Below, one piece after another: positions 16,886 to 25,076 of a stretch of 64,000 nucleotides of DNA. How positions within the stretch are numbered: position 1 is the stretch's first letter; each line of letters starts with the position of its first letter. The stretch is taken from positions 186,001-250,000 of the forward strand of contig NZ_OY760905.1 of assembly GCF_963664135.1 (NCBI RefSeq). The letters run 5' to 3'. The notes beneath the pieces are model-generated. The model was given only the letters and a program-made list of their open reading frames with translations. It ran no database searches and was not told the DNA's origin. This DNA is from an uncultured Acetobacterium sp. GTDB lineage: Bacteria; Bacillota; Clostridia; Eubacteriales; Eubacteriaceae. The position numbers were made by a program, and so were the translations under genes.

Positions 16886-18658
16886 TTGAAAAAGTTCGAT
16901 GAGAATCAATCGCTATTCAAGCGATCCGGGGTGTTACTGAGACGCAGGTTCTTTTCCTATCTGCTGCCGACAATTATGATGAACGCGGCATTGTCACTAG
17001 GGATCATTGTGGATGGCATCATTGTCGGTAATCTGCTGGGAACCGAGGCCTTTGCTGCCGTCAACATCTGTGCACCGATCACCTTTTTATTTAGTGCCGT
17101 CTATGCCCTGATTGGGATCGGCGGTTCCATCGTCGTCGCCCATTGTAAAGGGCGAATGGATCAAGAAGGAGCTAATTTGAATTTTACCATGGCTTTAGCG
17201 GGGCTACTGGTCGTATCGGTTTTGTTCGCCACGATCGGCACTCTTTTGGCTGCACCGATCGCCGCGATATTAAGCGGCGGGAGTGCTTTAGAACCGCGGG
17301 TGAAAGACTTTTTTGCGGTGCTGGTGCTGGGTGCTCCGGTTCTGATCACCGTTCCCGGATTGGTCTATTTTATCCGCACCGATTCGCACCCTAAACTGGC
17401 GGCGAATATTCTGATCATTGCTAATGTCGTTAACCTGTTGCTGGATCTGCTCTTTATGGGGGTCTTTAACATGGGCATCGGCGGCGCCGCGCTGGCAACC
17501 GTGACTGGGTATCTGGTGGGGGCTGGCGTTTGCGGCTGCTATTTTGTTTCGCCCAAACGCAATTTGAAATTGGTGCGACCACTGAAAAAAGATTTAAAAA
17601 AATTTGGCAGCATCTTTTTATTCGGGATGCCGCTGGCGCTAACGGGAATCACCTATTTTATCCGAAATCTCTCCATTAATACCATTCTAATCGCTACTGT
17701 CGGGCCGCTGGGGGTGGCAACTTTCGGGGTTTGCATGAACATGCTCTCAGCCACTACGATTGTGATCGGCGGAACGGCTCAAACCATCATTCCGGTGGTT
17801 GGCTGTACCTATGGCGAAAAGGACTACCGGGGTATTGAGTCGATCATTAAAACGGCCGTTGCCACCGTCACCGCGCTGTGCGGGACGCTGATGATCATAT
17901 TTGTTCTATTTCCGTTGCCGGTTGCCGGGTTATTTGGGATTAGCGGCGATCCTCAGACCCTCACAGTGATTGCGGCAGCGATCCGGTTATTTTCGTTATC
18001 ACTGCCGTTATTTGGGATTAACTTCCTATTAATTTGTTATTTCCAAACCGTTAATCGCAGCGGTTTTTCGGCTGCCATTACCGTTTTTGAAAACCTGATT
18101 GTGGTACTGCCGCTGATCCTGATATTGGCTCGCCTGTTTGGTGAAATGGGGATCTGGATGGCCTTTGTGATCAGTGAAACGGTGACCCTGACGTTAGTTC
18201 TGGTCTTGACCGGGATCATTAAAAAACGATCAAAGCGTGATTTGATACCAATCCTGCTGCTGGAAAAAACGGACACCCGGCTTCTGGATGTCACCATTTC
18301 CAATTCCACCCTGGACGCCACCGGGATCTCCCAGCGGATGATGGACTTTTGTCGGGAAAACGGGATTGATGCAAAACGAACAAACCGGGTCGGTGTCATC
18401 GTCGAAGAATTAAGCGTCAATATTATTGAGCATGGCTTTAAGGACCAACAAGCGCATGCCATTGATATTCGTTTGTCAATTGTGGACTCCGAGCTGGTGC
18501 TGCGTTTTCGAGATGACGGCGAGCCCTTTAATCCGGTTGCTTATCTTCAGGCATTGGGAACTGACAAAACCCTGGGTCTTCATTTGGTGCAGGAAATGGC
18601 GAGCGATTTTAAATACAGCTATGTCCTTAATTTCAACAATATTATGATCAGTATGTAA
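16886..18658 (+). CDS. MATE efflux transporter fused to a C-terminal RsbW-like HATPase domain
   Basis: A 590-residue protein. Residues 1-450 are a MATE/YoeA-type 12-helix transporter (opening PTIMMNAALSLGIIVDGIIV). Residues about 465-590 are a GHKL ATPase of the anti-sigma-factor kinase type: N-box EELSVNIIEHGF, G1 DDGEPF and G2 GLHLVQEM. The usual MATE length is about 450, so this is a real fusion with no frame break. The start is TTG at 16886, with TGGAGG six bases before it. The next gene also carries an RsbW-like domain and starts 32 bases on, so they form an operon. The HATPase might gate transport or act in partner switching; this is inference. Confidence 0.85.
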   Translation: MKKFDENQSLFKRSGVLLRRRFFSYLLPTIMMNAALSLGIIVDGIIVGNLLGTEAFAAVNICAPITFLFSAVYALIGIGGSIVVAHCKGRMDQEGANLNFTMALAGLLVVSVLFATIGTLLAAPIAAILSGGSALEPRVKDFFAVLVLGAPVLITVPGLVYFIRTDSHPKLAANILIIANVVNLLLDLLFMGVFNMGIGGAALATVTGYLVGAGVCGCYFVSPKRNLKLVRPLKKDLKKFGSIFLFGMPLALTGITYFIRNLSINTILIATVGPLGVATFGVCMNMLSATTIVIGGTAQTIIPVVGCTYGEKDYRGIESIIKTAVATVTALCGTLMIIFVLFPLPVAGLFGISGDPQTLTVIAAAIRLFSLSLPLFGINFLLICYFQTVNRSGFSAAITVFENLIVVLPLILILARLFGEMGIWMAFVISETVTLTLVLVLTGIIKKRSKRDLIPILLLEKTDTRLLDVTISNSTLDATGISQRMMDFCRENGIDAKRTNRVGVIVEELSVNIIEHGFKDQQAHAIDIRLSIVDSELVLRFRDDGEPFNPVAYLQALGTDKTLGLHLVQEMASDFKYSYVLNFNNIMISM

Positions 18659-18690
18659 GCATATCAAAAAAGAGTGGGAGCGTGACAACG

Positions 18691-20106
18691 ATGGAACTGA
18701 TAAAAATACGAGCAGTTAATCAGACTACTATGATGGAGCCGATTCAGGCCTGTATTAAAAGTATTGCCGGCCAATATCTGTTGTCAGAAAAAGAAATTTG
18801 GGGACTTGGTCTGGCGGTCGAAGAAGCCATGGCCAATGTGATTAAATATGGGTTTGATCAGGAAAGCCAGCATTATTTTGACGTCGCAGTGGAGGTCAAT
18901 GGAACGGAATTTACTGTGGTCATCAGTGATATGGGGATCCCTGGTGATTTTATTGAGAATCATTATGATGACGGTCTGGGGATCAGTATTATGAAGCATT
19001 TCCTGGACCAGCTGATTGTCAAAAACATGGGCTTTAACGGCCGGGAGCAGCGGCTGGTTAAATATCTGTCCGGTTTACCAGCTTACACTAAACGGCTCCC
19101 GGAGCCAGCCGCAGATTTGCCCGGGGATCTGAACCTTGAGTATCGACCGCTGCGTCGGGAAGACGCCATCGAGGTGGCCCGGTGTATTTATGATGAATAC
19201 GAGCTGACTTATATTTTAGAGCAGGTTTATTATCCCGATCAGTTTTTTGATGCCTGTGAGCGGGGCGACATCTATTCGCTGGTAGCCGTGGCTCCAGGCG
19301 GTGAAGTAGCCGGACATCTGGCGGCTGTCCGGCTGGCGGATTTTCCCGGCATTGTCGAAATGGGCATTGGCGTGGTCAAGAAAAAGTACCGCAAATATGA
19401 CATCATGAGAAATCTGACCGATCAGATTGTGGCCTATTGCCAGGCGGTGCCGGATATCAATGCCCTGCTGGTGGAACCAGTGGCCTATCACACCATCACT
19501 CAGCAAATGTGTGATCACTACCAATTAATTCCCTGTGGCTTTGCCTTTCACATCAATGAGCTGGTCAATCTGGATAATAAGCGGGTCTCGGTTTGTTTGG
19601 CGATTCGCTCCTTTAAACCGGGCGAAAAACATAGTGTCTATGTCCCAGAGCCGCTGGAAAAATTGCTTCGGCAGATTTATCAGACGATTGGGATTGACCT
19701 GGTAATTGGCAAAAAAGCCAATCATCCCCGCTCTGAAAAAAGTGTGATGACCTTAAAAAAAGACAAACATAACGGGCTGGGCAAGCTATTTATCAACCAG
19801 ACTGGGGAAGATATCGCCCGGCAGCTTAAATTGGCGCTGCTAACCCTGAAAAAAGAAAAGTGTCCGGTAATTTTACTTTATCTGAATCTCACTGATCCCG
19901 GCATCAATTTTGCCTATCAGGAAGCGGTATTTTGTGGTTTCTTTAATGTCGGTTGTCTGCCGCTGAGCGGTGCCGGGGATTATCTATGTATGGAATTACT
20001 GGTGGAGCAGGAGATTGATTATGATACGATTGAGATGACGCCGTCATTTCGGTTGCTGCTGGATGAACTGCAATTATTAGACAGCCTTACTGCTGTAAAA
20101 GAATGA
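18691..20106 (+). CDS. RsbW-like HATPase - GNAT acetyltransferase fusion protein
   Basis: A protein of about 471 residues. Residues 1-125 form an anti-sigma-factor-type ATPase: N-box EEAMANVIKYGF, G1 DMGIPGD and G2 GLGISIMKHF. Residues about 145-290 resemble a GNAT acetyltransferase (YRPLRREDAIEVARCIY, and GVVKKKYRKYDI as the CoA-binding turn). The C-terminal 170 residues are not recognised. ATG at 18691 sits ten bases after GGGAG; a GTG at 18682 is too close to that site. No sigma factor or anti-anti-sigma gene is adjacent. It is likely cotranscribed with the MATE fusion, and the two could form a membrane-linked signalling pair (inference). Confidence 0.8.
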   Translation: MELIKIRAVNQTTMMEPIQACIKSIAGQYLLSEKEIWGLGLAVEEAMANVIKYGFDQESQHYFDVAVEVNGTEFTVVISDMGIPGDFIENHYDDGLGISIMKHFLDQLIVKNMGFNGREQRLVKYLSGLPAYTKRLPEPAADLPGDLNLEYRPLRREDAIEVARCIYDEYELTYILEQVYYPDQFFDACERGDIYSLVAVAPGGEVAGHLAAVRLADFPGIVEMGIGVVKKKYRKYDIMRNLTDQIVAYCQAVPDINALLVEPVAYHTITQQMCDHYQLIPCGFAFHINELVNLDNKRVSVCLAIRSFKPGEKHSVYVPEPLEKLLRQIYQTIGIDLVIGKKANHPRSEKSVMTLKKDKHNGLGKLFINQTGEDIARQLKLALLTLKKEKCPVILLYLNLTDPGINFAYQEAVFCGFFNVGCLPLSGAGDYLCMELLVEQEIDYDTIEMTPSFRLLLDELQLLDSLTAVKE

Positions 20107-20140
20107 ATGATCAAAACTTGTCTGATTTAAAGCATGGAAA

Positions 20141-20163
20141 AAGCCGGGTTAAATACCCGGCTG
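20141..20163 (-). terminator. Terminator of the PPOX gene
   Basis: AGCCGGGT-ATTTA-ACCCGGCT on the minus strand, followed by TTTTTCC. The T-run is on the minus strand, so it ends the PPOX transcript. Confidence 0.75.
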
Positions 20164-20201
20164 AGACTTAAGCTGTGATTTGATAATAAGTGATCGCGAA
20201 T

Positions 20202-20636
20202 TTATAACGCGACATCCACATTGGGTTCAAAATTCGTCTCCATTGTCCAGGTCACCCCGACGCCATCAGTCATCTTGAAGACCGCAAAGGTTTCATAGAA
20301 ATCGGACAATTCGCCGCTTTCCTTCCAGGGTTTTAGAAAGGCCCGGCTGGGATGGTTGGCGATTTCGTCTTTAAGGGCATTGTCGTTGACGATTTCAAGC
20401 TGTCCCCGAACCCGCAACTGCCGTCCGGTCTTAAAATCATTGAAACAACATTCCACCTTGGGATTTTTTTGGATCTGGGCATAGACTTCTTTCATGGTTC
20501 CGGAATGAAAGACTAGCCCGTTTTCATCGGCTCGATAGAGCAGCATCCCCCGGACCCGGGGTTGATCCCCATCCACGGTAGCCAGATAAAACGCCGGGTT
20601 CGCACACATTAATGCTAACATTTCCTGTTTGTTCAT
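20202..20636 (-). CDS. Pyridoxamine 5'-phosphate oxidase (PPOX) family flavin-binding protein
   Basis: A 144-residue split-barrel protein. It has ATVDGDQPRVRGMLLYRADENG, then KVECCFND and GRQLRVRGQLEIV, typical of small FMN-binding PPOX/general stress 26-like proteins. ATG at 20636 with GAGGTG at eight bases is chosen over a GTG three codons upstream. The likely role is reduction of a small molecule or flavin binding; the substrate is not known. It lies downstream of an AraC regulator in the same direction, but with a 217-bp spacer carrying a dispersed repeat. Confidence 0.85.
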   Translation of the reverse strand: MNKQEMLALMCANPAFYLATVDGDQPRVRGMLLYRADENGLVFHSGTMKEVYAQIQKNPKVECCFNDFKTGRQLRVRGQLEIVNDNALKDEIANHPSRAFLKPWKESGELSDFYETFAVFKMTDGVGVTWTMETNFEPNVDVAL

Positions 20637-20670
20637 TTTGATCACCTCATCTTAATTTTCTTGGGTATCC

Positions 20671-20745
20671 AATTGAATACTGTCGTTAGCTTCGCTGCCT
20701 GTTTACATACACAATTGTTTATGAAAACTGGCATCAAAGCAATTA
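20671..20745. repeat. Dispersed repeat copy 3 (diverged)
   Basis: AATTGAATACTGTCGTTAGC then ACAATTGTTTATGAAAACTG and CATCAAAGCAATTA correspond, with changes, to the two blocks of the repeats at 9141 and 10611. As in those copies it lies about 30 bases upstream of a minus-strand start codon. Confidence 0.45.
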
Positions 20746-20853
20746 AGGTTTCCTTTTTTAATTACCCAATTGCTTAATTTCTTACAAATACTATATCGAT
20801 AAATTAAGATGATTGCTTTCAAAAAACACGCATGGTTTTGTCAGATCCTGCTG

Positions 20854-21750
20854 TTATGATTTTTGATAGAGTTGCTGATAGTTGCTGGGACTGAGCTTAT
20901 TGTATTTTTTGAAGGCGGATGAAAAATGGGCGGTGCTGCTAAAACCGCAATCCTGGGCAATTTCAGTCATGTTTTTTGAACCGCTGCGCAGCAGTTTCTG
21001 CGCCTTTTTAAGGCGTAGTGCCAGAAAAAAGTCCATCGGGGCAGAGCCGGTTTCCTGTTTAAAGCGGCGGCTGAACTGGGAGGGGGACAGCCCCATCTTT
21101 CGGGCCAGCATCGCAACGGTCAGCTTATCACTGAAATGATCTTCCATGTAGTCGATGACCGCCGCCACATCCAGTTTGGTTGCCATCGGCTGACCCTGAT
21201 CGTCACCGGGATAGAGTCCCCGCAGCAGGCCATGGGTGATTAGTTCGGCCAGTGCATTGCGGTAGGGTTGGGCCGCTGTTCCGGGACGGTCGCAGGCATC
21301 GATAAAGCGTTTGATGTCGATCATGGTATCCGACGCAACAGGAAATTGCTGCCAGAAATAGGGTTGGATCGGTTCCGTGGCGAGATAGTGTCGGCGTAGT
21401 CTTTCATAAAAATTCCGATCGATAAAGAGCGCCGCATAACGGGTAAAGGTATCGGTTTCTTCTTCCTCATGGGGTAGATCTGGCGCTAATCCGGCGCCCA
21501 GAAAATGCCCGTCCGGCAGAGTGATGGCGGTTTCCAGGAAATTTTGTTCCTCTGAGAAGAAAACCACAAAAGAATAGCTGGGGTGGGTATGCCCGGCGCG
21601 GATAGCATATTGACAGAAGCCAACGCTGGGAATGCAAATCACCAGGTGATCGGAAACAAAGGCATCGACGTACTTTAAGTCTTCTGCAGAAACCTGACCG
21701 ACCAGTTCCTGAATCTTGGCGAGTTCATTTTGGGAAATTGATTTTTTCAT
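20854..21750 (-). CDS. AraC family transcriptional regulator
   Basis: About 298 residues. An N-terminal cupin-like sensing domain contains the HTHPSYSFVVFF motif. The C-terminal hundred residues hold the double helix-turn-helix: LTVAMLARKMGLSPSQFSR and MTEIAQDCGFSSTAHFSSAF, then YNKLSPSNYQQ. The start is uncertain: ATG at 21750 follows GAAGGTG and gives a normal length; in-frame starts at 21774 and 21804 would add 8 or 18 residues. It may regulate the PPOX gene that follows in the same direction. Confidence 0.87.
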   Translation of the reverse strand: MKKSISQNELAKIQELVGQVSAEDLKYVDAFVSDHLVICIPSVGFCQYAIRAGHTHPSYSFVVFFSEEQNFLETAITLPDGHFLGAGLAPDLPHEEEETDTFTRYAALFIDRNFYERLRRHYLATEPIQPYFWQQFPVASDTMIDIKRFIDACDRPGTAAQPYRNALAELITHGLLRGLYPGDDQGQPMATKLDVAAVIDYMEDHFSDKLTVAMLARKMGLSPSQFSRRFKQETGSAPMDFFLALRLKKAQKLLRSGSKNMTEIAQDCGFSSTAHFSSAFKKYNKLSPSNYQQLYQKS

Positions 21751-22015
21751 TGCGGCACCTTCATTCTTAATCATCTGACACCTGAGGCAGGTCCCGGTTT
21801 TCACAAAAGCTAAATAAGATATGATCTGTAATCGTTGCGGGAGATCGCATGATAGTTTATATTCTGAGCGTTGCGAATGGATTTGTCAATCACTAAAACA
21901 GTTAAGCAATCTGTGTGAATCGACGAGTTTTTAGATTTCAACAAAAATTATTGAAAAGAGATGCCCTTAAATGGTAAAATGAGGCTCGCAACTGACAAAA
22001 AACGGGAGGTCAACC

Positions 22016-24040
22016 ATGCTTCAAACAGATATCGAGTTACTGATCGTGACGATACTTTTTTTTACGATTATTCTTCTGGATTTTTTAAGAAATAAAAAAC
22101 TGCCGCTTTTATCAAATCGGTGTTTTACCGTGATGCTTTATTTTACCGCGGTGAACCTTATTTTTAATGTCCTCAAAATTTATGCCACGGTTTACGCGGA
22201 CATTTTTACCCCGACGGTAAGCCGGTTGTTTAGCCAGGTCTTTTATGGAACGCTGATCATGATTGTGGTGTCGCTTTTCTGGTATATTGAAATTTTAGGA
22301 AATAACCAGAAACGGATGCGGTGGAAAAAAGTGCTGGGCAGTATGCTGCCTCTGGCTTTTTTAATGGGGATGATCCTCTTTGGGGATTTGAATTACGAAC
22401 GCCACGGTCAGCAGCTGTATGCTCATGGCTCCATGGTGGTGGGCTTCACCGTAACCCTGTTTTTCTATTGCGCCTGGATTTTTATCGATACGTTTCGTTA
22501 TCAAGAGACCATCCCCAAAAAGCATCGGCTGGCAATTCGCCTGGGGCTTCTGATGCTGATTGCCGGTGGTAGCATTCAACTCTTTAATTATGGCCTGCTC
22601 TTTTCAGAAGTAGCGGTCACCCTGATGATTCTATTTATCTACCTGGCCTTTGAAAATCCCAAGGAATACATGGATGAGGAAACTGGCACTTTCAACAAAC
22701 GCGCTTTTCATCTGATCTTGAACGAAAAAAAAGAAGCCGAAAAGCCCTTGATCCTGGTGAGCGTGGTGGTGGATGATTTAAAACGCATCCAAACCATGGT
22801 GGGGCATGACAATGCCAATCACGTCCTTGAAATCATCGGGATGATGATGAAGGAACGATTCCAGTTCGGCCCCCATTGCGATGGAAAAATGAATCGCAAG
22901 ATCCGACACGCCGCGCAGTTCAGTCTTTATCATTCCCGCAGCAATGTGATGACCTTTTTAACCGAAGCCACCCTGGCCGACATTCAGGATCAATTGGAAC
23001 TGCTAGCCTGGCAGCTTAAAAAACCGATTCAGTTTGCCCAATACACCATTGCCATTAAAGCTCATATTGATGTAATTTTCACCGATAACTATAAAAATCT
23101 GGATAGCTGCGACGAGGTCTATGAGATGATGAATTATATGGCCGCTCATAACGAAGCGACCGCTGACACGATCATCCATCTCTTAAATGAGGAGATCATC
23201 AATCGCAAACTTCGCTATACCACCATTGAAAATATCTTAAGAGACGCCATCGATCAGGATGGCTTTGAAATGGTCTACCAGCCGATTTATCATGCCCAAA
23301 CGAAGCAGTATCTTTCAGCCGAAGCACTGGTTCGTTTAACCGATACCACCACGGTTGGTTTTATCTCTCCGGAAGAGTTTATTCCGATTGCTGAAAAAAA
23401 AGGCCTGATCATGGAGCTGGGGGCGATTGTCTTTGAAAAAGTCTGTGCCTTTGCCGGAGAAACGTCGCTTCAGGACAGGGGGATTGAGTACATTGAAGTG
23501 AATCTCTCGGGAATTCAGTGCGTCCATCCCGATCTCCCCAGTCAATTACAGGATATTATGAAAAAATATCAGATCACCCCGGGTTTTATCAATCTGGAAA
23601 TAACCGAAACCGCCTTTGTTGAATCCGGTGAAATGCTTCAGGAGAACATGCTCCAGCTGCGACAGATGGGCTGCAGCTTTTCAATGGATGATTTCGGCAC
23701 TGGGTATTCCAACCTGTCACGGATGGCTGAAGTGGTCTACGATCTGGTGAAATTGGATAAAAGTCTGATCTGGCCGTGTTTCGACCAGGAAAACAGTGAG
23801 CAAAACAGCAAGGCCACCGCCATTCTGGAAAATATCATCAAGCTGCTGTTGCAATTAAATGTTAAAATTGTTGCCGAAGGGGTCGAGACCAAAGAGATGG
23901 CGACCTATCTCGACAACCATGGGGTTACCCATTTACAGGGGTATTATTATTCCAAGCCCGTCAGTGAAGCGGCGTATATCGCTTTTTTAAGCGCGGATCA
24001 ATGTGGTAGTATCGAATTGACGCGCGAATTGATCGAATAG
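22016..24040 (+). CDS. Membrane EAL-domain c-di-GMP phosphodiesterase with degenerate GGDEF
   Basis: A 674-residue protein. Residues 1-215 hold about seven hydrophobic helices (a sensor of the histidine-kinase 7TM type). Residues 220-390 are a GGDEF-like domain (ETGTFNKRAF) with no GGDEF motif, so it is catalytically dead. Residues about 405-660 are a full EAL domain: EALVRL, VNLSGIQ, LEITETA, DDFGTGYSN, KLDKSL, AEGVET and QGYYYSKP. All metal- and substrate-binding residues appear present, so c-di-GMP hydrolysis is expected at the membrane. The ATG follows GGGAGG. Confidence 0.9.
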   Translation: MLQTDIELLIVTILFFTIILLDFLRNKKLPLLSNRCFTVMLYFTAVNLIFNVLKIYATVYADIFTPTVSRLFSQVFYGTLIMIVVSLFWYIEILGNNQKRMRWKKVLGSMLPLAFLMGMILFGDLNYERHGQQLYAHGSMVVGFTVTLFFYCAWIFIDTFRYQETIPKKHRLAIRLGLLMLIAGGSIQLFNYGLLFSEVAVTLMILFIYLAFENPKEYMDEETGTFNKRAFHLILNEKKEAEKPLILVSVVVDDLKRIQTMVGHDNANHVLEIIGMMMKERFQFGPHCDGKMNRKIRHAAQFSLYHSRSNVMTFLTEATLADIQDQLELLAWQLKKPIQFAQYTIAIKAHIDVIFTDNYKNLDSCDEVYEMMNYMAAHNEATADTIIHLLNEEIINRKLRYTTIENILRDAIDQDGFEMVYQPIYHAQTKQYLSAEALVRLTDTTTVGFISPEEFIPIAEKKGLIMELGAIVFEKVCAFAGETSLQDRGIEYIEVNLSGIQCVHPDLPSQLQDIMKKYQITPGFINLEITETAFVESGEMLQENMLQLRQMGCSFSMDDFGTGYSNLSRMAEVVYDLVKLDKSLIWPCFDQENSEQNSKATAILENIIKLLLQLNVKIVAEGVETKEMATYLDNHGVTHLQGYYYSKPVSEAAYIAFLSADQCGSIELTRELIE

Positions 24041-24082
24041 CCAGTAAAACACCGCAATTTATTCTCAATAGAGGAGGCAAAA

Positions 24083-24979
24083 ATGGATATCCGGAAGATT
24101 GAATATTTTCTTTGTGTCGTCGATGAAGCCAGCTTTACCAAGGCGGCCAAACGGTTGCACGTTTCACAATCGGGCATCAGTCAGCAAATTGCCAGTTTGG
24201 AGGACGACCTGGACGTAACGTTAATCAGGCGATTAAAAAACAAATTCGAACTTACCGAAGCGGGGGCTTATTTTTACCAGTCCTGTCGAGAGTTTGTCAA
24301 TCAGTATCACCTGATCCAAAAGAAAACCCGGGAAATTCATTTTCGCAGTCAGTTGGATATCAACATCGGGTATGCCGGCCCCATTGAAGCAACCATTATT
24401 GAACCGCTGGTCAGCCTGATCCAGGCCCACTACCCGGATCTGAATTTCAACTTCGAAAAAAACAGCTTCCGGGAAGTCATCGACGCCCTGGCCAACCGCT
24501 CCATGGATATGGTTATCTCCTACACCTATGATCTGGTGAAATCCAGCGACGTGGTGACCATCCCGATCCGCCGGGAGCCTTTGGGTCTGCTGGTCAGCAC
24601 CCAACATCCCCTGGCCGGAAAGACACGCATCAATGCGGCGGAGGTGGCCGGTGAAAAGATTATTATGCTTAATCCGGACTATGGCCAGAAGAGCTATGAA
24701 AACATGATCAAGTGTTGCCAGCTTGACGGCTTTGACCCCAACATCATTCATGAAGTGGCCACCTGCGAGGCGATGTTTCTGAAGGTCGATGCCAACAGTG
24801 GGGTGTCGTATTTTTCCAAAGGCTATGTTGAAAAGATTTTTAAAAATATTCATTATGTCGAACTGGTGGGAACCCATCACATCGACTGCATTGACCTGTC
24901 CTGGCTAAAAAACAACAGCAATGCCTTCATTCCCAAAATTGCCAAACTGATCCAGGACAACCTCCATAAGCTATTCTGA
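24083..24979 (+). CDS. LysR family transcriptional regulator
   Basis: A 298-residue LysR-type regulator. The N-terminal helix-turn-helix is KIEYFLCVVDEASFTKAAK followed by LHVSQSGISQQIASLE. The remainder is a periplasmic-binding-protein-like effector domain opening at about residue 92 (INIGYAGPIE). ATG at 24083 is preceded by GAGGAGG. It lies directly upstream of and codirectional with an Fe-S flavin oxidoreductase gene, whose promoter carries a palindrome overlapping the -35 box; it is the obvious candidate regulator of that gene. Confidence 0.9.
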   Translation: MDIRKIEYFLCVVDEASFTKAAKRLHVSQSGISQQIASLEDDLDVTLIRRLKNKFELTEAGAYFYQSCREFVNQYHLIQKKTREIHFRSQLDINIGYAGPIEATIIEPLVSLIQAHYPDLNFNFEKNSFREVIDALANRSMDMVISYTYDLVKSSDVVTIPIRREPLGLLVSTQHPLAGKTRINAAEVAGEKIIMLNPDYGQKSYENMIKCCQLDGFDPNIIHEVATCEAMFLKVDANSGVSYFSKGYVEKIFKNIHYVELVGTHHIDCIDLSWLKNNSNAFIPKIAKLIQDNLHKLF

Positions 24980-24993
24980 TCACCCCATCAGAT

Positions 24994-25030
24994 CTGTCTA
25001 TTAGACAGGGCGATGATGCCGACGTATAAT
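24994..25030 (+). promoter_or_regulatory. Promoter of the Fe-S flavin oxidoreductase gene with operator-like palindrome
   Basis: A perfect 6-3-6 palindrome CTGTCT-ATT-AGACAG (24994-25008) overlaps a -35 like TTAGAC (25001-25006). An 18-base spacer and a TATAAT -10 (25025-25030) follow. The gene starts 47 bases on. This is a candidate LysR or other regulator site. Confidence 0.55.
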
Positions 25031-25076
25031 CATCTCAACTAAACTTTTCAGATATTATAGTTGAATAGGAGATCGT

